From: Puniceibacterium antarcticum
Lineage (GTDB): Bacteria > Pseudomonadota > Alphaproteobacteria > Rhodobacterales > Rhodobacteraceae
Length of the DNA: 64,000 bases
Direction: 5' to 3'
NCBI RefSeq assembly: GCF_002760615.1
Contig: NZ_AWWI01000141.1
Coordinates: 1 to 64,000, forward strand
In this document: positions 16,748-26,128 of the stretch, in pieces
Numbering within the stretch: the first letter of the stretch is position 1
Layout: every line of letters starts with the position of its first letter
Made by a program: the position numbers and the translations under genes
Notes under the pieces: generated by a model
Told to the model about the DNA's origin: nothing
The model's database searches: none
Seen by the model: the letters and a program-made list of their open reading frames with translations, nothing else

Positions 16748-18549
16748 AATGCCTGTCCTATGCCGATGTAGAATTGAACACCGTTGCCGGTGTCGCCGCT
16801 GACGGGTGCTGCCACATCAAAGCGGATAGGGCCGATACCAGTTTTGTATCGGATGCCAAGCCCGGCGCCGGAATGCCAGTTGCCCGCGCCGTCGTAAAAG
16901 CTGCTCTCGCCGATATAGCCGGCGTCGTAAAAGGCAACGGCGGCGAGATTGCCGCTCAGGTTGGTGCGATATTCGGTCGACAGCCCGACAAAGCTGCGCC
17001 CGCCGGTTTCGTCGCCGTTGCCAAGGTCGATGTTCAGCGACTGGTAGGGTTGCCCGCGCACTGTGCCGCCCCCGCCCGAGGTGAAGAGGTATTCCGGCAG
17101 GGTTTCCGTCAGATCAGAGCCGACGATTGACCCCAGCTGAAGTCGGGTCGCAATCACCTGGCTCTTGTCTTCGACTATCGGAAAATAATAGCGTGCATCG
17201 CCTTTCAAGCTGGCACCGGACTGGCTGCCGCTCAGGCCCAGATAGGGTGTGACGCTGACGTCCAGATAATAGCCGCTGCCGGGGTCCAGCTCCTTGTCGC
17301 GTTTGTCCATCGTGACCGAGATGGGAAAGGTCAGTAGGGTGAACGTCCGTTTTCCCAGGTCATCATCGGTTTCGGAATAGACAAAGCTCAGCCCGGCGGT
17401 GGCGGTCAGGCTTTCGGAATAGATGCGGCTTAACCCGAGGCCAAGTTCGATCCGGTCTGAAAGATAGGTCGTCTCGTCCAGGTGGGCGAGTTCGGAATAG
17501 ACAAAGCCGTCTGTATCGGGACCCAGAACGGCGGGCACTTCAAGGCGCGCGCCCAGAGAATAGTCCATGCCACTTTCGGAGGAGCCGATGTTGGAGACAT
17601 CCCCCTCGATCCGCAACCGTTCGGCCCCGCCCCAAAAGTTTCGGTGCAGCCAGAAGCTGGACAGCTTGACACCATCGAGACTGGAAAGCTCGGCGCCAAA
17701 GCCAAAGCGGCGCGGTTTGGCATCCACCGCAGTCACCTTGATGTCCATGGAGCCATCTGGCGCGACAGTCTCGCCTTCTTCCAAAGCTACCGAGGAAAAG
17801 GCACCGGTGCGGCGCAGGCGCTGTTCGGCCTGGCGCAGGGCCTCGGGTGAGAACTGTGAGCCTTCGGGAATGGACGCGACACGGCGGATCACTGAAGTGC
17901 GTACGGCGGTGTCTTGCGTGCTGTAGATACTGCCGAATTTGACGAGCGGGCCGGGGGTGATCCGCATGGCCACGTCCAGCTTGTTGCGGGCATGGTCAGC
18001 GATGACGCTCTGGCTTTCGAGGCTTGCTTTGGCATAACCAGCATCGCGCCAGGACACGATTGCGGTATCAAGCGCATCGCCGACACTGCCGCTGAGGGCG
18101 CGTTTTTCTGGTCTGAATTCCGATGGCAGCGCTGCGCCGGGCGGCAGTGGGGTGATCTCTGTCTTGCCAAAGCGGTAGCGTTTTCCCTGATCAATCACGA
18201 TGGTCACATCGTTGATCTGGGTTGGCACCGACAAAAGCGGGATGTCCGACGCCTGCCGTCCGTCAAGCAGGATGTTGATGACCGGGCTGTAATAACCATT
18301 GGCGTAAAGGGCATCGAGCAGGCGACCATAGTCCGACAGCGCCGCAGCAAAAAGGTCCTGCGCAGTGTCGCGCCCTTCGGTGATGGATGTCTCCAGTGCG
18401 GAGGCTCTGCGCAGATTGGTGCGAAGTTCGTCGTCTTGGCTGGCAAGGCGGAAATGGACCTTGTCTTGGGCATCCGCTGGCGCGGGCAGAACACTAGCGC
18501 AGACCGCGACATACATCAGCCCGTGCGACAGGCTTTTCCTTCGGAACAT
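16744..18549 (-). CDS. tamA: Translocation and assembly module outer-membrane protein TamA (Omp85 family)
   Basis: TamA is an Omp85-family beta-barrel that partners TamB. The 601 residues start with a signal peptide (cleavage probably after PADA, about residue 27). N-terminal POTRA domains follow to about residue 260, then a C-terminal 16-strand-type barrel. The conserved loop-6 motif is visible as GGGGTVRGQPYQSL, with the VRG core intact. The barrel ends in an aromatic residue (IGIGQAF), as expected for recognition by the BAM complex. It overlaps tamB by 4 bases. Confidence 0.9.
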   Translation of the reverse strand: MFRRKSLSHGLMYVAVCASVLPAPADAQDKVHFRLASQDDELRTNLRRASALETSITEGRDTAQDLFAAALSDYGRLLDALYANGYYSPVINILLDGRQASDIPLLSVPTQINDVTIVIDQGKRYRFGKTEITPLPPGAALPSEFRPEKRALSGSVGDALDTAIVSWRDAGYAKASLESQSVIADHARNKLDVAMRITPGPLVKFGSIYSTQDTAVRTSVIRRVASIPEGSQFSPEALRQAEQRLRRTGAFSSVALEEGETVAPDGSMDIKVTAVDAKPRRFGFGAELSSLDGVKLSSFWLHRNFWGGAERLRIEGDVSNIGSSESGMDYSLGARLEVPAVLGPDTDGFVYSELAHLDETTYLSDRIELGLGLSRIYSESLTATAGLSFVYSETDDDLGKRTFTLLTFPISVTMDKRDKELDPGSGYYLDVSVTPYLGLSGSQSGASLKGDARYYFPIVEDKSQVIATRLQLGSIVGSDLTETLPEYLFTSGGGGTVRGQPYQSLNIDLGNGDETGGRSFVGLSTEYRTNLSGNLAAVAFYDAGYIGESSFYDGAGNWHSGAGLGIRYKTGIGPIRFDVAAPVSGDTGNGVQFYIGIGQAF

Positions 18550-18782
18550 TTTAGTGGGTCTCCCTGCTCACCCGTCTTTGAAGAAAGCTTAATGCTATCG
18601 GGGCGGGTCTGCTACTGGTAGCGGAACACATTTTTGCGGGTGCGTCCGAGAAAGCGCGTAGAAACGCCAAAAAAGCCAGTCGTTTCTAGCTGGACCATGG
18701 TCGCGGCGGGGAACTCGACAGGAACATTCCCGGCAAGACAGCGTTCTGTTGCAGCATTAAAAGTAAAGGATCGGTGGCCCAA

Positions 18783-20216
18783 ATGACCCAGAAAAAGACG
18801 CGTCGCAAGACGCTCCACCAAAGGACCGAGACGGTCAAGGCCGAGGTGGATCCGTCGCACAAAGCGGAAGGCCGGGTCGAGGCCTTTGCCCATCTGGCCG
18901 TCCGCATCAACGCGGGAGAGTGCGTCGTCCCGCCCAGCATGATGAGTGGGCAGGACCGGCGGCTGCACGTGCGATCAACCCTGCGTGAGGACCATGCTTC
19001 GCGCATCGAGCAGCGCGCTTTTGGCGCTCAGCAGAAGTTTCTGAAGCTGTCGGACAACCTGTTCAAATTTTTCCGTGGAACTGCGCTGCTGTTCTACCGC
19101 GATATGGTGGGACAGGATGGTCATATGCCGACGGTGATGGCGTTGGGCGACGTGCACCCCGAGAATTTCGGCGTGATGCCGGACAAGAACGGCGCGCCGA
19201 TCTTTGGTGTCAATGACTTTGACGAAACCATCTATGCGCCCTTCACCTGGGATATCAAACGCGGCGCTGTCGGTTTCTGGATTGCCGCGCGCGAAGTTGG
19301 CGGGATGAAGCGAAAGAAGCGCCGCAAGGTCGTGAAGTGTTTCGTGCAGGGCTATCTGGAAGCGATGCAGCAATATGCCGACCGCGCGACGGAAAAGAAC
19401 GACAGTTATCGCCCCGACAATTCCCCGAAAGTGATCCAGCGGCTGTTCCAGCAGGCCTGGGAAGAGCGGCACGAATGGCTGTGGGAGGATTACCTTAAAC
19501 CCTCGGGGCGGGGGTTTCGAGCGGATGATGAACTTCAGCCGCTGTCGAGTGAGGTTGCAAAATTTCAAAAGGCGATAAATGATCTGGCCAAAGGCAAAGG
19601 GTTCGAAACGCCCGATCGTGCCGGAGAGTTGCGGGTCAAGGATGTCTGCGTGCGCCATGGTCAGGGCACGGCATCGCTGGGCTTGCCGCGGTATTATGTG
19701 CTGATCGAGGGGCCATCCAAGGATGCCACCGACGATCTGATCATCGAGTTCAAGCGCGCGCGGCAGTCGGCGTTGCAGGGGCTTACCCCCCCGTCGGATT
19801 TCGACGCTGGCGACAAGGCCGACCGTATCGCACATGGCCAGAAAGTTCAGCTGGCGCATGGGGATATCTTTTATGGCGCGGTCGAGATTGATGGCGAAAG
19901 CTACATGAGTCGAGAGCGTGCGCCGTTTCGCGATGATATTGATCTTGAGGATCTGAGCTATAAGACTTGGAAGGAATACGCCCATGTCTGCGGCGCGGCC
20001 CTTGCGCAGGCACATGCGCTGTCCGACGATCTGGGCAAGGTAGATTATGATGTCGAGCCGTCGATTGTCGCCGCCGCCAGCCCGCGCAAGTTGTTCATTG
20101 GCGACATTGTGCGCTTTACCATCGAAGCGGCGGACCGGCTGAAACAGGACCACGCGATGTTTCAGCAAGATTATGCGCAGGGCGCATTCGACACTGTGGA
20201 TATGGTGTATCGCTGA
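18783..20216 (+). CDS. DUF2252 family protein (kinase-like fold)
   Basis: A 477-residue DUF2252 protein. DUF2252 proteins share a kinase/phosphotransferase-like fold. The catalytic-loop-like GDVHPENFGV followed by VNDFDET is visible near residues 122-150, and a second GQGTASLGLPRYYVLIEG segment lies near 300. No function is established for the family. The ATG at 18783 is preferred. A GTG at 18774 is in frame but only 3 bases after AGGA. The gene diverges from tamA across ~230 bases that hold both promoters, neither of which I can place with confidence. Confidence 0.8.
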   Translation: MTQKKTRRKTLHQRTETVKAEVDPSHKAEGRVEAFAHLAVRINAGECVVPPSMMSGQDRRLHVRSTLREDHASRIEQRAFGAQQKFLKLSDNLFKFFRGTALLFYRDMVGQDGHMPTVMALGDVHPENFGVMPDKNGAPIFGVNDFDETIYAPFTWDIKRGAVGFWIAAREVGGMKRKKRRKVVKCFVQGYLEAMQQYADRATEKNDSYRPDNSPKVIQRLFQQAWEERHEWLWEDYLKPSGRGFRADDELQPLSSEVAKFQKAINDLAKGKGFETPDRAGELRVKDVCVRHGQGTASLGLPRYYVLIEGPSKDATDDLIIEFKRARQSALQGLTPPSDFDAGDKADRIAHGQKVQLAHGDIFYGAVEIDGESYMSRERAPFRDDIDLEDLSYKTWKEYAHVCGAALAQAHALSDDLGKVDYDVEPSIVAAASPRKLFIGDIVRFTIEAADRLKQDHAMFQQDYAQGAFDTVDMVYR

Positions 20217-20235
20217 GATTCAGACTGGGTGTCGG

Positions 20236-20257
20236 GCAGGCGCTTATCGGCGCCTGC
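20236..20257. terminator. Hairpin between the DUF2252 gene and matB
   Basis: GCAGGCGC (20236-20243) and GCGCCTGC (20250-20257) form an 8-bp stem with a 6-base loop between two convergent genes. There is no clear T-run, so it may end transcription weakly or stabilise 3' ends. Confidence 0.5.
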
Positions 20258-20279
20258 TGCATCGGTTCCGGCCCCAGCC

Positions 20280-21797
20280 TCAGGCAAGAGTGAACAGAGC
20301 GCCAAACCGGTCGCGCAGTTCTTTTTTCTGCACCTTGCCCATCGTGTTGCGCGGCAGTTCGTGCAGAATTACCAGTTTGCGCGGATGTTTGAACCGGGCC
20401 AGAGATTCCATGATCTGCGCCGTGATGGCGTCTAGGTCAGGTTCGCTGCCGGGAGACGGCACCAGAACGCCAACCACGGTTTCACCGAAATCCGGATGCG
20501 GCACGCCGATCACTGCGGATTCCAGAACGCCGGGTTGATCATCCAGCAGCATCTCTATCTCTTTGGGGTAGATGTTGTAACCGCCCGAAATGATCAGATC
20601 CTTGTTGCGCCCGACGATGCTGACATAGCCGTCAGCGTCGATCTGCCCCAGATCCCCTGTGATGAAGAAACCGTCGGCGCGCAGCTCTTCGGCGGTCTTT
20701 TCCGGCATCTGCCAGTAGCCCTTGAACACATTCGGCCCGCGCACTTCAATCTGGCCGATTTCACCTTGGGTCAGGGTCATGCCCGTAGCAGGATCGGTGA
20801 TCCTGAGCTCGACCCCCGGCAGGGGAAAACCGACAGTGCCCGCGCGGCGTTCGCCCTCATAAGGGTTCGATGTGTTCATGTTGGTTTCGGTCATGCCATA
20901 GCGTTCAAGGATGCGGTGGCCGGTGCGGCCTTCAAACTGAACGTGGGTTTCAGACAGCAGCGGTGCAGAGCCAGAGATGAACAGGCGCATGTGCTGGGCG
21001 AGATCACGATCAAAGCGCGGATCACTCAGCAGGCGGGTGTAAAAGGTCGGTACACCCATCATCGCCGTCGCCCTTGGCAGCAGCGCGATCATCTGGTCGA
21101 GGTCGAATTTCGGCAGAAAGATCATCGACCCGCCCGCAATCAGCGAGATATTGGTCGCAACGAAAAGGCCGTGGGTGTGAAAGATCGGCAGCGCATGCAG
21201 CAGCACGTCATCTGCCGTGAAACGCCAGTAGTCGGCCAGCGTCTGCGCATTGCTCAGTAAGTTTGACTGGGTCAGCATTGCCCCCTTGGAACGGCCCGTG
21301 GTGCCTGAGGTGTAAAGGAATGCGGCAAGGTCTTCGGCGTCGCGCTCTACTGTCGCAAAGCTGTCAGGCTGGCCCGCAGCCCGGTCCATTAGCGAGCCAG
21401 TGCCGTCGGCATTCAGGGTTTCCATCTGCGCGCCGCAACCCTGTGCCACCGTGCCAAGGGCTGTGGCTTTGGACGCATCGCAAATCAGCAGTTTCGCGCC
21501 AGAGTTCTCTACAAAATAGCGGATTTCCTCGCCCATGTAACCTGTGTTCAGCGGCAAAAACACCACCCCGGCCCGCACGCAAGCGGCATAGACGGCCAGA
21601 GCCTCGGGTGATTTTTCGATTTGCGCGGCAAGGCGGTCACCGGGGACAAGGCCCAGATCCGTCAGCACACTGGCGATCCGGGCTGACAGCTTCAGAAAGT
21701 TCTCGTGCGTCAGGCTGCCGCCGTTGGGCAGGTGTAGAAAGACCGTGTCGCGCCCGGCATGACGGCCAAAGAGTGTGTCATAAAGTGGGTTGGCCAT
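20280..21797 (-). CDS. matB: Malonyl-CoA synthetase
   Basis: MatB activates malonate to malonyl-CoA with ATP and CoA. The 505-residue ANL-family enzyme shows the A3 motif YTSGTTGRSKG, A5 YGMTETN, A7/A8 ITGDLGQIDADGY with GRNKDLIISGGYNIYP, and the C-terminal catalytic lysine in NTMGKVQK. The ATG at 21797 has AAGGA upstream and is preferred to an in-frame codon at 21812 inside matA's stop region. It lies 11 bases after matA. Acyl-CoA synthetases of other specificity are possible, but the operon argues for malonate. Confidence 0.92.
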   Translation of the reverse strand: MANPLYDTLFGRHAGRDTVFLHLPNGGSLTHENFLKLSARIASVLTDLGLVPGDRLAAQIEKSPEALAVYAACVRAGVVFLPLNTGYMGEEIRYFVENSGAKLLICDASKATALGTVAQGCGAQMETLNADGTGSLMDRAAGQPDSFATVERDAEDLAAFLYTSGTTGRSKGAMLTQSNLLSNAQTLADYWRFTADDVLLHALPIFHTHGLFVATNISLIAGGSMIFLPKFDLDQMIALLPRATAMMGVPTFYTRLLSDPRFDRDLAQHMRLFISGSAPLLSETHVQFEGRTGHRILERYGMTETNMNTSNPYEGERRAGTVGFPLPGVELRITDPATGMTLTQGEIGQIEVRGPNVFKGYWQMPEKTAEELRADGFFITGDLGQIDADGYVSIVGRNKDLIISGGYNIYPKEIEMLLDDQPGVLESAVIGVPHPDFGETVVGVLVPSPGSEPDLDAITAQIMESLARFKHPRKLVILHELPRNTMGKVQKKELRDRFGALFTLA

Positions 21798-21808
21798 GGG
21801 TGTGTCCT

Positions 21809-23053
21809 TCATGCGTTCTGTAACGTCACTGCACTGGCAAGCGCGCGCACCTCGGACGAGGCGGCGATTGTGCCGACGGTGGCAAATTTTTCGTGGTTCT
21901 GCGTGATCTGGGCGAGGTCGTAAAGATAGTTCACCATCACGCCACCCGACTGGTCGATCCCGTTGGACGAGGTGTCGGCACTGGCATGCACCGCATGCAC
22001 CTGCGCGCCATTGCCCAGATGAAAGCGGGCCACAGGGTCCACCGGGCCACCATCGGGGCGTTTGGCCAGCGTCAGGTAGTGCGCAGTGATCTGGCGCTGG
22101 GCCGTCGGGTCATCAGGCAGGGGGCGGCCCTGCTTTTCCAGCCAGCGTGTCAGGCCGGGGATCGGTGACAGAGTGACAAAGGTCTTCAGCCCCGGCAGTT
22201 CGCGGCTCAGATCCGCGACCACCTGTTTGATCAGGGAATTTCCGAAGGAGATGCCGGCAAGGCCAGACTGACAGTTTGAAATGGAATAGAACACCGCCGT
22301 GTCGGCATTGCGTGCCTCGAGTGGTGCGCGTCCGTCGGCCAGAAGGCCCTGTATGGAATCTGGGATGCCTTTGGTCAGCGCAACCTCAACAAAGATCAGC
22401 GGTTCATTTGGCATGGCCGGATGGAAAAACGCAAAACAGCGCCGGTCGGTGGGTTGCAGGCGTCGGCGCAGATCGTCCCAGCTGTGGATCGCATGGACCG
22501 CTTCGTAAACGATGATCTTTTCCAGAATCTCTGCCGGGCTTTCCCAGTTGATCGGGCGCAGCACCAGAAAACCGCGGTTGAACCACGACGCGAACAGGTG
22601 CCGCAGGTCCAGATCCAGCATGGCAAATTCCGGGTTCTCCCGCGCCATGTGCAGCAGATCTGCGCGCATGTCGACCAGCTGCCCAGTAGCCCCCGGCACC
22701 TGATTTAGACGGCGCGCCAGTTCCTGCCGGGGTGGTTCGACAAGATCCATGAGGGCTTTGTAACTACTTTTGTCCTGATGGGCTTCGTATGTGTCCAAAG
22801 CTGTGCGCATGGAAGTTGTATTTATGCCCTGCGAGTTGGTGAGGTAGGAGAAAAAGGCGCGTCTCTCCTCCCATTCCATCGCGGCATAGCGGTCGAGGAT
22901 GAGCCTTGCCAGCACCATGCCGGAGACCTCTCCGGAATTGCTGATGAGGTCGGCGCACAGCTCCTCGATCGTGCGACCTTTGCGGTCGGGTTCGGACGCA
23001 CCCCGGTATCGGCGGTCAAACACGGTAGACAGAAGATCGGCAAAAAGGCTCAT
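21809..23053 (-). CDS. matA: Malonyl-CoA decarboxylase
   Basis: MatA decarboxylates malonyl-CoA to acetyl-CoA. The 414 residues have a helical N-terminal domain (1-~85) and a GNAT-like catalytic domain with the family signatures FFHPAMPNEPLIFVEVALT, LKTFVTLSPIPG and ARFHLGNGAQVHAVHASAD. The start at 23053 overlaps the TRAP large-subunit stop by ATGA. With MatB this gives a route from malonate to acetyl-CoA. Confidence 0.95.
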   Translation of the reverse strand: MSLFADLLSTVFDRRYRGASEPDRKGRTIEELCADLISNSGEVSGMVLARLILDRYAAMEWEERRAFFSYLTNSQGINTTSMRTALDTYEAHQDKSSYKALMDLVEPPRQELARRLNQVPGATGQLVDMRADLLHMARENPEFAMLDLDLRHLFASWFNRGFLVLRPINWESPAEILEKIIVYEAVHAIHSWDDLRRRLQPTDRRCFAFFHPAMPNEPLIFVEVALTKGIPDSIQGLLADGRAPLEARNADTAVFYSISNCQSGLAGISFGNSLIKQVVADLSRELPGLKTFVTLSPIPGLTRWLEKQGRPLPDDPTAQRQITAHYLTLAKRPDGGPVDPVARFHLGNGAQVHAVHASADTSSNGIDQSGGVMVNYLYDLAQITQNHEKFATVGTIAASSEVRALASAVTLQNA

Positions 23054-24366
23054 AGTCCTTGTCCCATGACTTGGTCCGGGAGCCATGTGGCGATACCCGG
23101 AAAGAGGCAGAGCAGCACGATGGCCAGCACCATGCAGGCGACGTAGGGCAAAGAGCCCAGCAGAATGGTCTTGAGCGAGATATCCGGCGCAATGCCGTTG
23201 ATGACGTAGAGGTTGAGCCCGACCGGGGGCGAGATCAAGCCGATTTCCATGTTGATGGTCAGGATCACTGCGAACCAGATCGGGTCAAACCCGGCGACGG
23301 TGATGATCGGCAGTAATATGGGCGCGGCCATGAGAATGACGGCCACGGGGGGCAGAAAGAACCCCGCCACCAGCAGGAAGACATTGATCATCGCCATCAG
23401 CACCCAGCGGTTAACATCTAACGTGCCGATCCATTCGGCAATGCTCTGTGTGATGAACAGGCTGGAGAGCATGTAGGAAAACACACCCGCTGCCGCGATG
23501 ATGAACAGGATCATGACTGATTCACGCGTTGAGTCGCGCAGTATCACCCAGAGGTCGCGCGGATGCCACAATCGGTAGATCAGCACAGCGATGACGATGC
23601 AGAGCAGCGCGCCGACGGCGGCTGTTTCAGACGGTGTCGCGATGCCGCCGTACATCGCATAGAGGACACCCAGGATGATGGCGAGGAAGGGTAAAACTTT
23701 TGGCAGAATCTCGAACTTCTGCTTCCAAGTGTAGTTGGTCGAGCTGAGGACCCGCGCGTCGCCTGACCGCCAGGTCGCATATATTGACCAGGCCATGAAC
23801 AGTGCGACCAGCATGATCCCGGGAAAAACTCCCGCAAGGAACAGCCGCCCGATCGAGGATTCAGTGGCGATGCCATAGACGATCATCGTGACCGAGGGTG
23901 GGATGAGAATTCCCAGCGTTCCACCCGCTGCGATGGACCCGGCTGCAACTCCGTCCGGGTACCCGCGCTTGCGCATCTCGGGGATGCCCATCTTGCCGAT
24001 GGCGGCGCAGGTGGCGGGGGATGAGCCGGACATGGCGGCGAACAGGGCGCAGGCGCCGAGGTTGGAGATGACGAGGCCACCTGGCACGCGTGTCAACCAG
24101 CGTTCGAGCGCCTCATAAAGGTCAGCACCAGCGCGGGTCGAAGCGATGCTCGCCCCCATGATGATGAACATCGGGATCGACAGAAGGGCAAAGCTGTTGA
24201 GCTCAGCAAAGAACAGGTCAGGCAAGGAGGCCAGCGAGCGCACCCCGTCAAAGACCAGCAAAAAACCGGTGGCGACGATGAGCAGGCCCGAGGCGACGGA
24301 GATGCCGGAAAACAGCACGACGATTGTGATGATGCCGACAAGTAGGGCAAGCGTTAGCGGATCCAT
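23050..24366 (-). CDS. matM: TRAP transporter large membrane subunit (malonate)
   Basis: DctM-type subunit of a TRAP transporter, which imports a carboxylate using an ion gradient. The 438 residues are very hydrophobic, with about 12 membrane segments. Family patterns are present, including IPMFIIMGASIA near residue 67, GGTLGILIPPSVTMIVYG and PPVGLNLYVINGIA near the C-terminus. It shares a TGATG junction with the small subunit and ATGA with matA. The malonate assignment rests on the operon and on similarity of layout to matPQMAB of other alphaproteobacteria. Confidence 0.92.
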   Translation of the reverse strand: MDPLTLALLVGIITIVVLFSGISVASGLLIVATGFLLVFDGVRSLASLPDLFFAELNSFALLSIPMFIIMGASIASTRAGADLYEALERWLTRVPGGLVISNLGACALFAAMSGSSPATCAAIGKMGIPEMRKRGYPDGVAAGSIAAGGTLGILIPPSVTMIVYGIATESSIGRLFLAGVFPGIMLVALFMAWSIYATWRSGDARVLSSTNYTWKQKFEILPKVLPFLAIILGVLYAMYGGIATPSETAAVGALLCIVIAVLIYRLWHPRDLWVILRDSTRESVMILFIIAAAGVFSYMLSSLFITQSIAEWIGTLDVNRWVLMAMINVFLLVAGFFLPPVAVILMAAPILLPIITVAGFDPIWFAVILTINMEIGLISPPVGLNLYVINGIAPDISLKTILLGSLPYVACMVLAIVLLCLFPGIATWLPDQVMGQGL

Positions 24367-24932
24367 CAGCTATCCCCTTTCTGCGGCAGGACATCCGGCA
24401 CCATTGAGGCGGCAAGCGGATTATCCCGCCCGATCACGGTCATGTAGAGGTCAGCCGAGAGCTGAAGGAAGAACAGCGCAAATCCGAGTGGCACCGTCAT
24501 GTAGGGAATCCAGAGCGGGAAGGCCCAGACGCTTTCCGATTTCCAGTTGCGTGACCATGCAAGGTGGAACGTGTCAAAGCCGTAGTAGATCATCACACCC
24601 GCCATCAACAATGTCAGGGCCAGCACGAAAAGCGCCAGAATCCGGCGTGCTCCGGCTGGCATAAGGCCAGGGACAAGGTCGACGCCCACATGCCCGCGCA
24701 GGCGCTGTACGTAACACAAGCCCAGCAGCGTCGCGGCGATGACAAGGTAGATCACTGCCTCGGTCTGCCAGAAGGTCGAAGACTTCAGGATCAGCCGCAC
24801 AAAGATCATCTGGCAGGTGATGAAGACGGAGGCGAGGATCATCAGGGCGGCAATCACACCGCAGAGTTCAGAGACACTGCGGATCATCCGCACAAGGATC
24901 GGGTCTGCGTCGGAAAGGGCGGGATCGGTCAT
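24366..24932 (-). CDS. matQ: TRAP transporter small membrane subunit (malonate)
   Basis: DctQ-type subunit, 188 residues with four hydrophobic segments (about 22-44, 57-75, 94-116, 134-158) and the family pattern QTEAVIYLVIAATLLGLCY. It pairs with MatM in the membrane. Its Shine-Dalgarno AGGAG lies in a small inverted repeat (24934-24946), which could tune translation relative to matP. The gene lies 69 bases after matP, across a stem-loop. Confidence 0.88.
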   Translation of the reverse strand: MTDPALSDADPILVRMIRSVSELCGVIAALMILASVFITCQMIFVRLILKSSTFWQTEAVIYLVIAATLLGLCYVQRLRGHVGVDLVPGLMPAGARRILALFVLALTLLMAGVMIYYGFDTFHLAWSRNWKSESVWAFPLWIPYMTVPLGFALFFLQLSADLYMTVIGRDNPLAASMVPDVLPQKGDS

Positions 24933-24933
24933 G

Positions 24934-24993
24934 AGGAGTGGCTCCTGTCAGGAAAAGGAGCGCCCGCTCGAGCACTGCGGCTGGGGCGGGCGC
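24934..24993 (-). promoter_or_regulatory. Stem-loops between matP and matQ
   Basis: In the minus direction GCGCCCGC and GCGGGCGC (24986-24993 and 24960-24967) form an 8-bp stem directly after matP, followed by TCCTTTTCC. A second small stem (24934-24946) covers the matQ Shine-Dalgarno. This is a typical place for partial termination or RNA stabilisation that keeps binding-protein levels above the membrane subunits. Confidence 0.55.
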
Positions 24994-25001
24994 ATTCTGG
25001 A

Positions 25002-25988
25002 TCACTCTACGGCAAGCGCCATGTCGAGCAGTTCCTGACCATTGGGCGTTTCACTTACGAAGATCGGAAAGGCCGTGGTCTTGGCCAGTTCAAGCCATTT
25101 GTCGAAATCTTCCGGCGTCATGTCCGCTATCTTGACCCCAGCATCGGCAAAGGTCTGACGCGCGACCTCATCGCCCTTCTTGCCTTCTTCTAGGTAGAAA
25201 GCTTCGGCCTTGTCAGCAGCATCTGTCAGGGCAGTCTGCTGTTCGGGCGTCAGGCTTTCAAAAGTCGTCTTGTTGATCAGCATCGGCTGGTACATGAACC
25301 ACAGCGCGGTATCGCCCGCCGGGGTGTAGCATTCGAGCTGTTCGTAAAGACGGTAGCTTACAAAGCTTTCGGACGATGTGTTGGTCGCGTCGAGAACACC
25401 GGTCTGCAGCGCAGGGTAAATCTCTGATGAGGCCATAGAGGAAATCGAGGCACCGGCACCGGCCAGCATCTCTTCAAAGGACTTTCCCGCAGCGCGGATG
25501 CTGACGCCCTTCACATCTTCGGGTTTTGTGATGCAGCCCTTGTTGGAACCGAAACCGCCGGCAAGATAGCCATGCACAAGCACCATCACGTCATCATCAG
25601 CCATGATGTCTTCGAGCTTGGCCATGAACGGCGAATGTGACAGCCGGTCGCCGTGTTCGAGGTTTTTGACCAGTCCCGGCATCAGCGTGAGGTTGTAGGC
25701 GGGTTGCTGTCCGCCAGCATAGGACAGCGGCAGCACAGTCATGTCGAGCTGGCCGCGCGATAGCGGAGTATATTGTTCGCGCGCTTTGAAAAGCGACTGC
25801 GAACCGAACACCCTGATCGTGAGATCGACATTGGCGGCGGCGACATCCTCCGCCACCATCTCAGCGATCTTGTTGCGTACGTCATTGCCCGACCACTGAT
25901 GCGACAGGCGCAGTTCTGTGGCCTGCGCAGTGCTGCCAAGTGCCGCGAGCGTCAGCGCGGCGACGGTTGCCTTCAGAAAATGTTTCAT
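25002..25988 (-). CDS. matP: TRAP transporter periplasmic binding protein (malonate)
   Basis: DctP-family substrate-binding protein of 328 residues with a signal peptide (1-~24, ending TAQA). The body follows the family pattern, including the carboxylate-binding arginine region KGVSIRAAGKSFEEML and ALQTGVLDATNTSSESF. The ATG at 25988 has GGAGGAAC upstream. It is the first gene of the operon and is divergent from matR. Malonate as substrate is inferred from matA and matB. Confidence 0.9.
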   Translation of the reverse strand: MKHFLKATVAALTLAALGSTAQATELRLSHQWSGNDVRNKIAEMVAEDVAAANVDLTIRVFGSQSLFKAREQYTPLSRGQLDMTVLPLSYAGGQQPAYNLTLMPGLVKNLEHGDRLSHSPFMAKLEDIMADDDVMVLVHGYLAGGFGSNKGCITKPEDVKGVSIRAAGKSFEEMLAGAGASISSMASSEIYPALQTGVLDATNTSSESFVSYRLYEQLECYTPAGDTALWFMYQPMLINKTTFESLTPEQQTALTDAADKAEAFYLEEGKKGDEVARQTFADAGVKIADMTPEDFDKWLELAKTTAFPIFVSETPNGQELLDMALAVE

Positions 25989-26070
25989 GTGTTCCTCCCA
26001 ACACGTCCGACCCTCCCCGGTCAGACTTTGTGGGAGAAGCGTGGGGGAGGACGCACACAGAGTCAACAAT

Positions 26071-26082
26071 CTTGTATACAAG
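26071..26082. promoter_or_regulatory. Perfect palindrome CTTGTATACAAG, likely MatR operator
   Basis: A 12-base perfect palindrome between matP and matR. TTGTATACAA-like palindromes are the usual operator form for GntR regulators of the FCD subfamily. It overlaps the candidate -10 of matP and lies 47 bases before the matR ATG, so one site could control both genes. Confidence 0.65.
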
Positions 26083-26102
26083 AAATAGCATCTTGCCGAC
26101 AA
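26073..26102 (-). promoter_or_regulatory. Candidate promoter of the matPQMAB operon
   Basis: In the minus direction TTGTCG (26102-26097) and TATACA (26078-26073) are separated by 18 bases. The -10 element lies inside the palindrome, so a bound regulator would block RNA polymerase. Confidence 0.45.
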
Positions 26103-26128
26103 AGACCTGCCCAAGTACCCTCTCGCTC

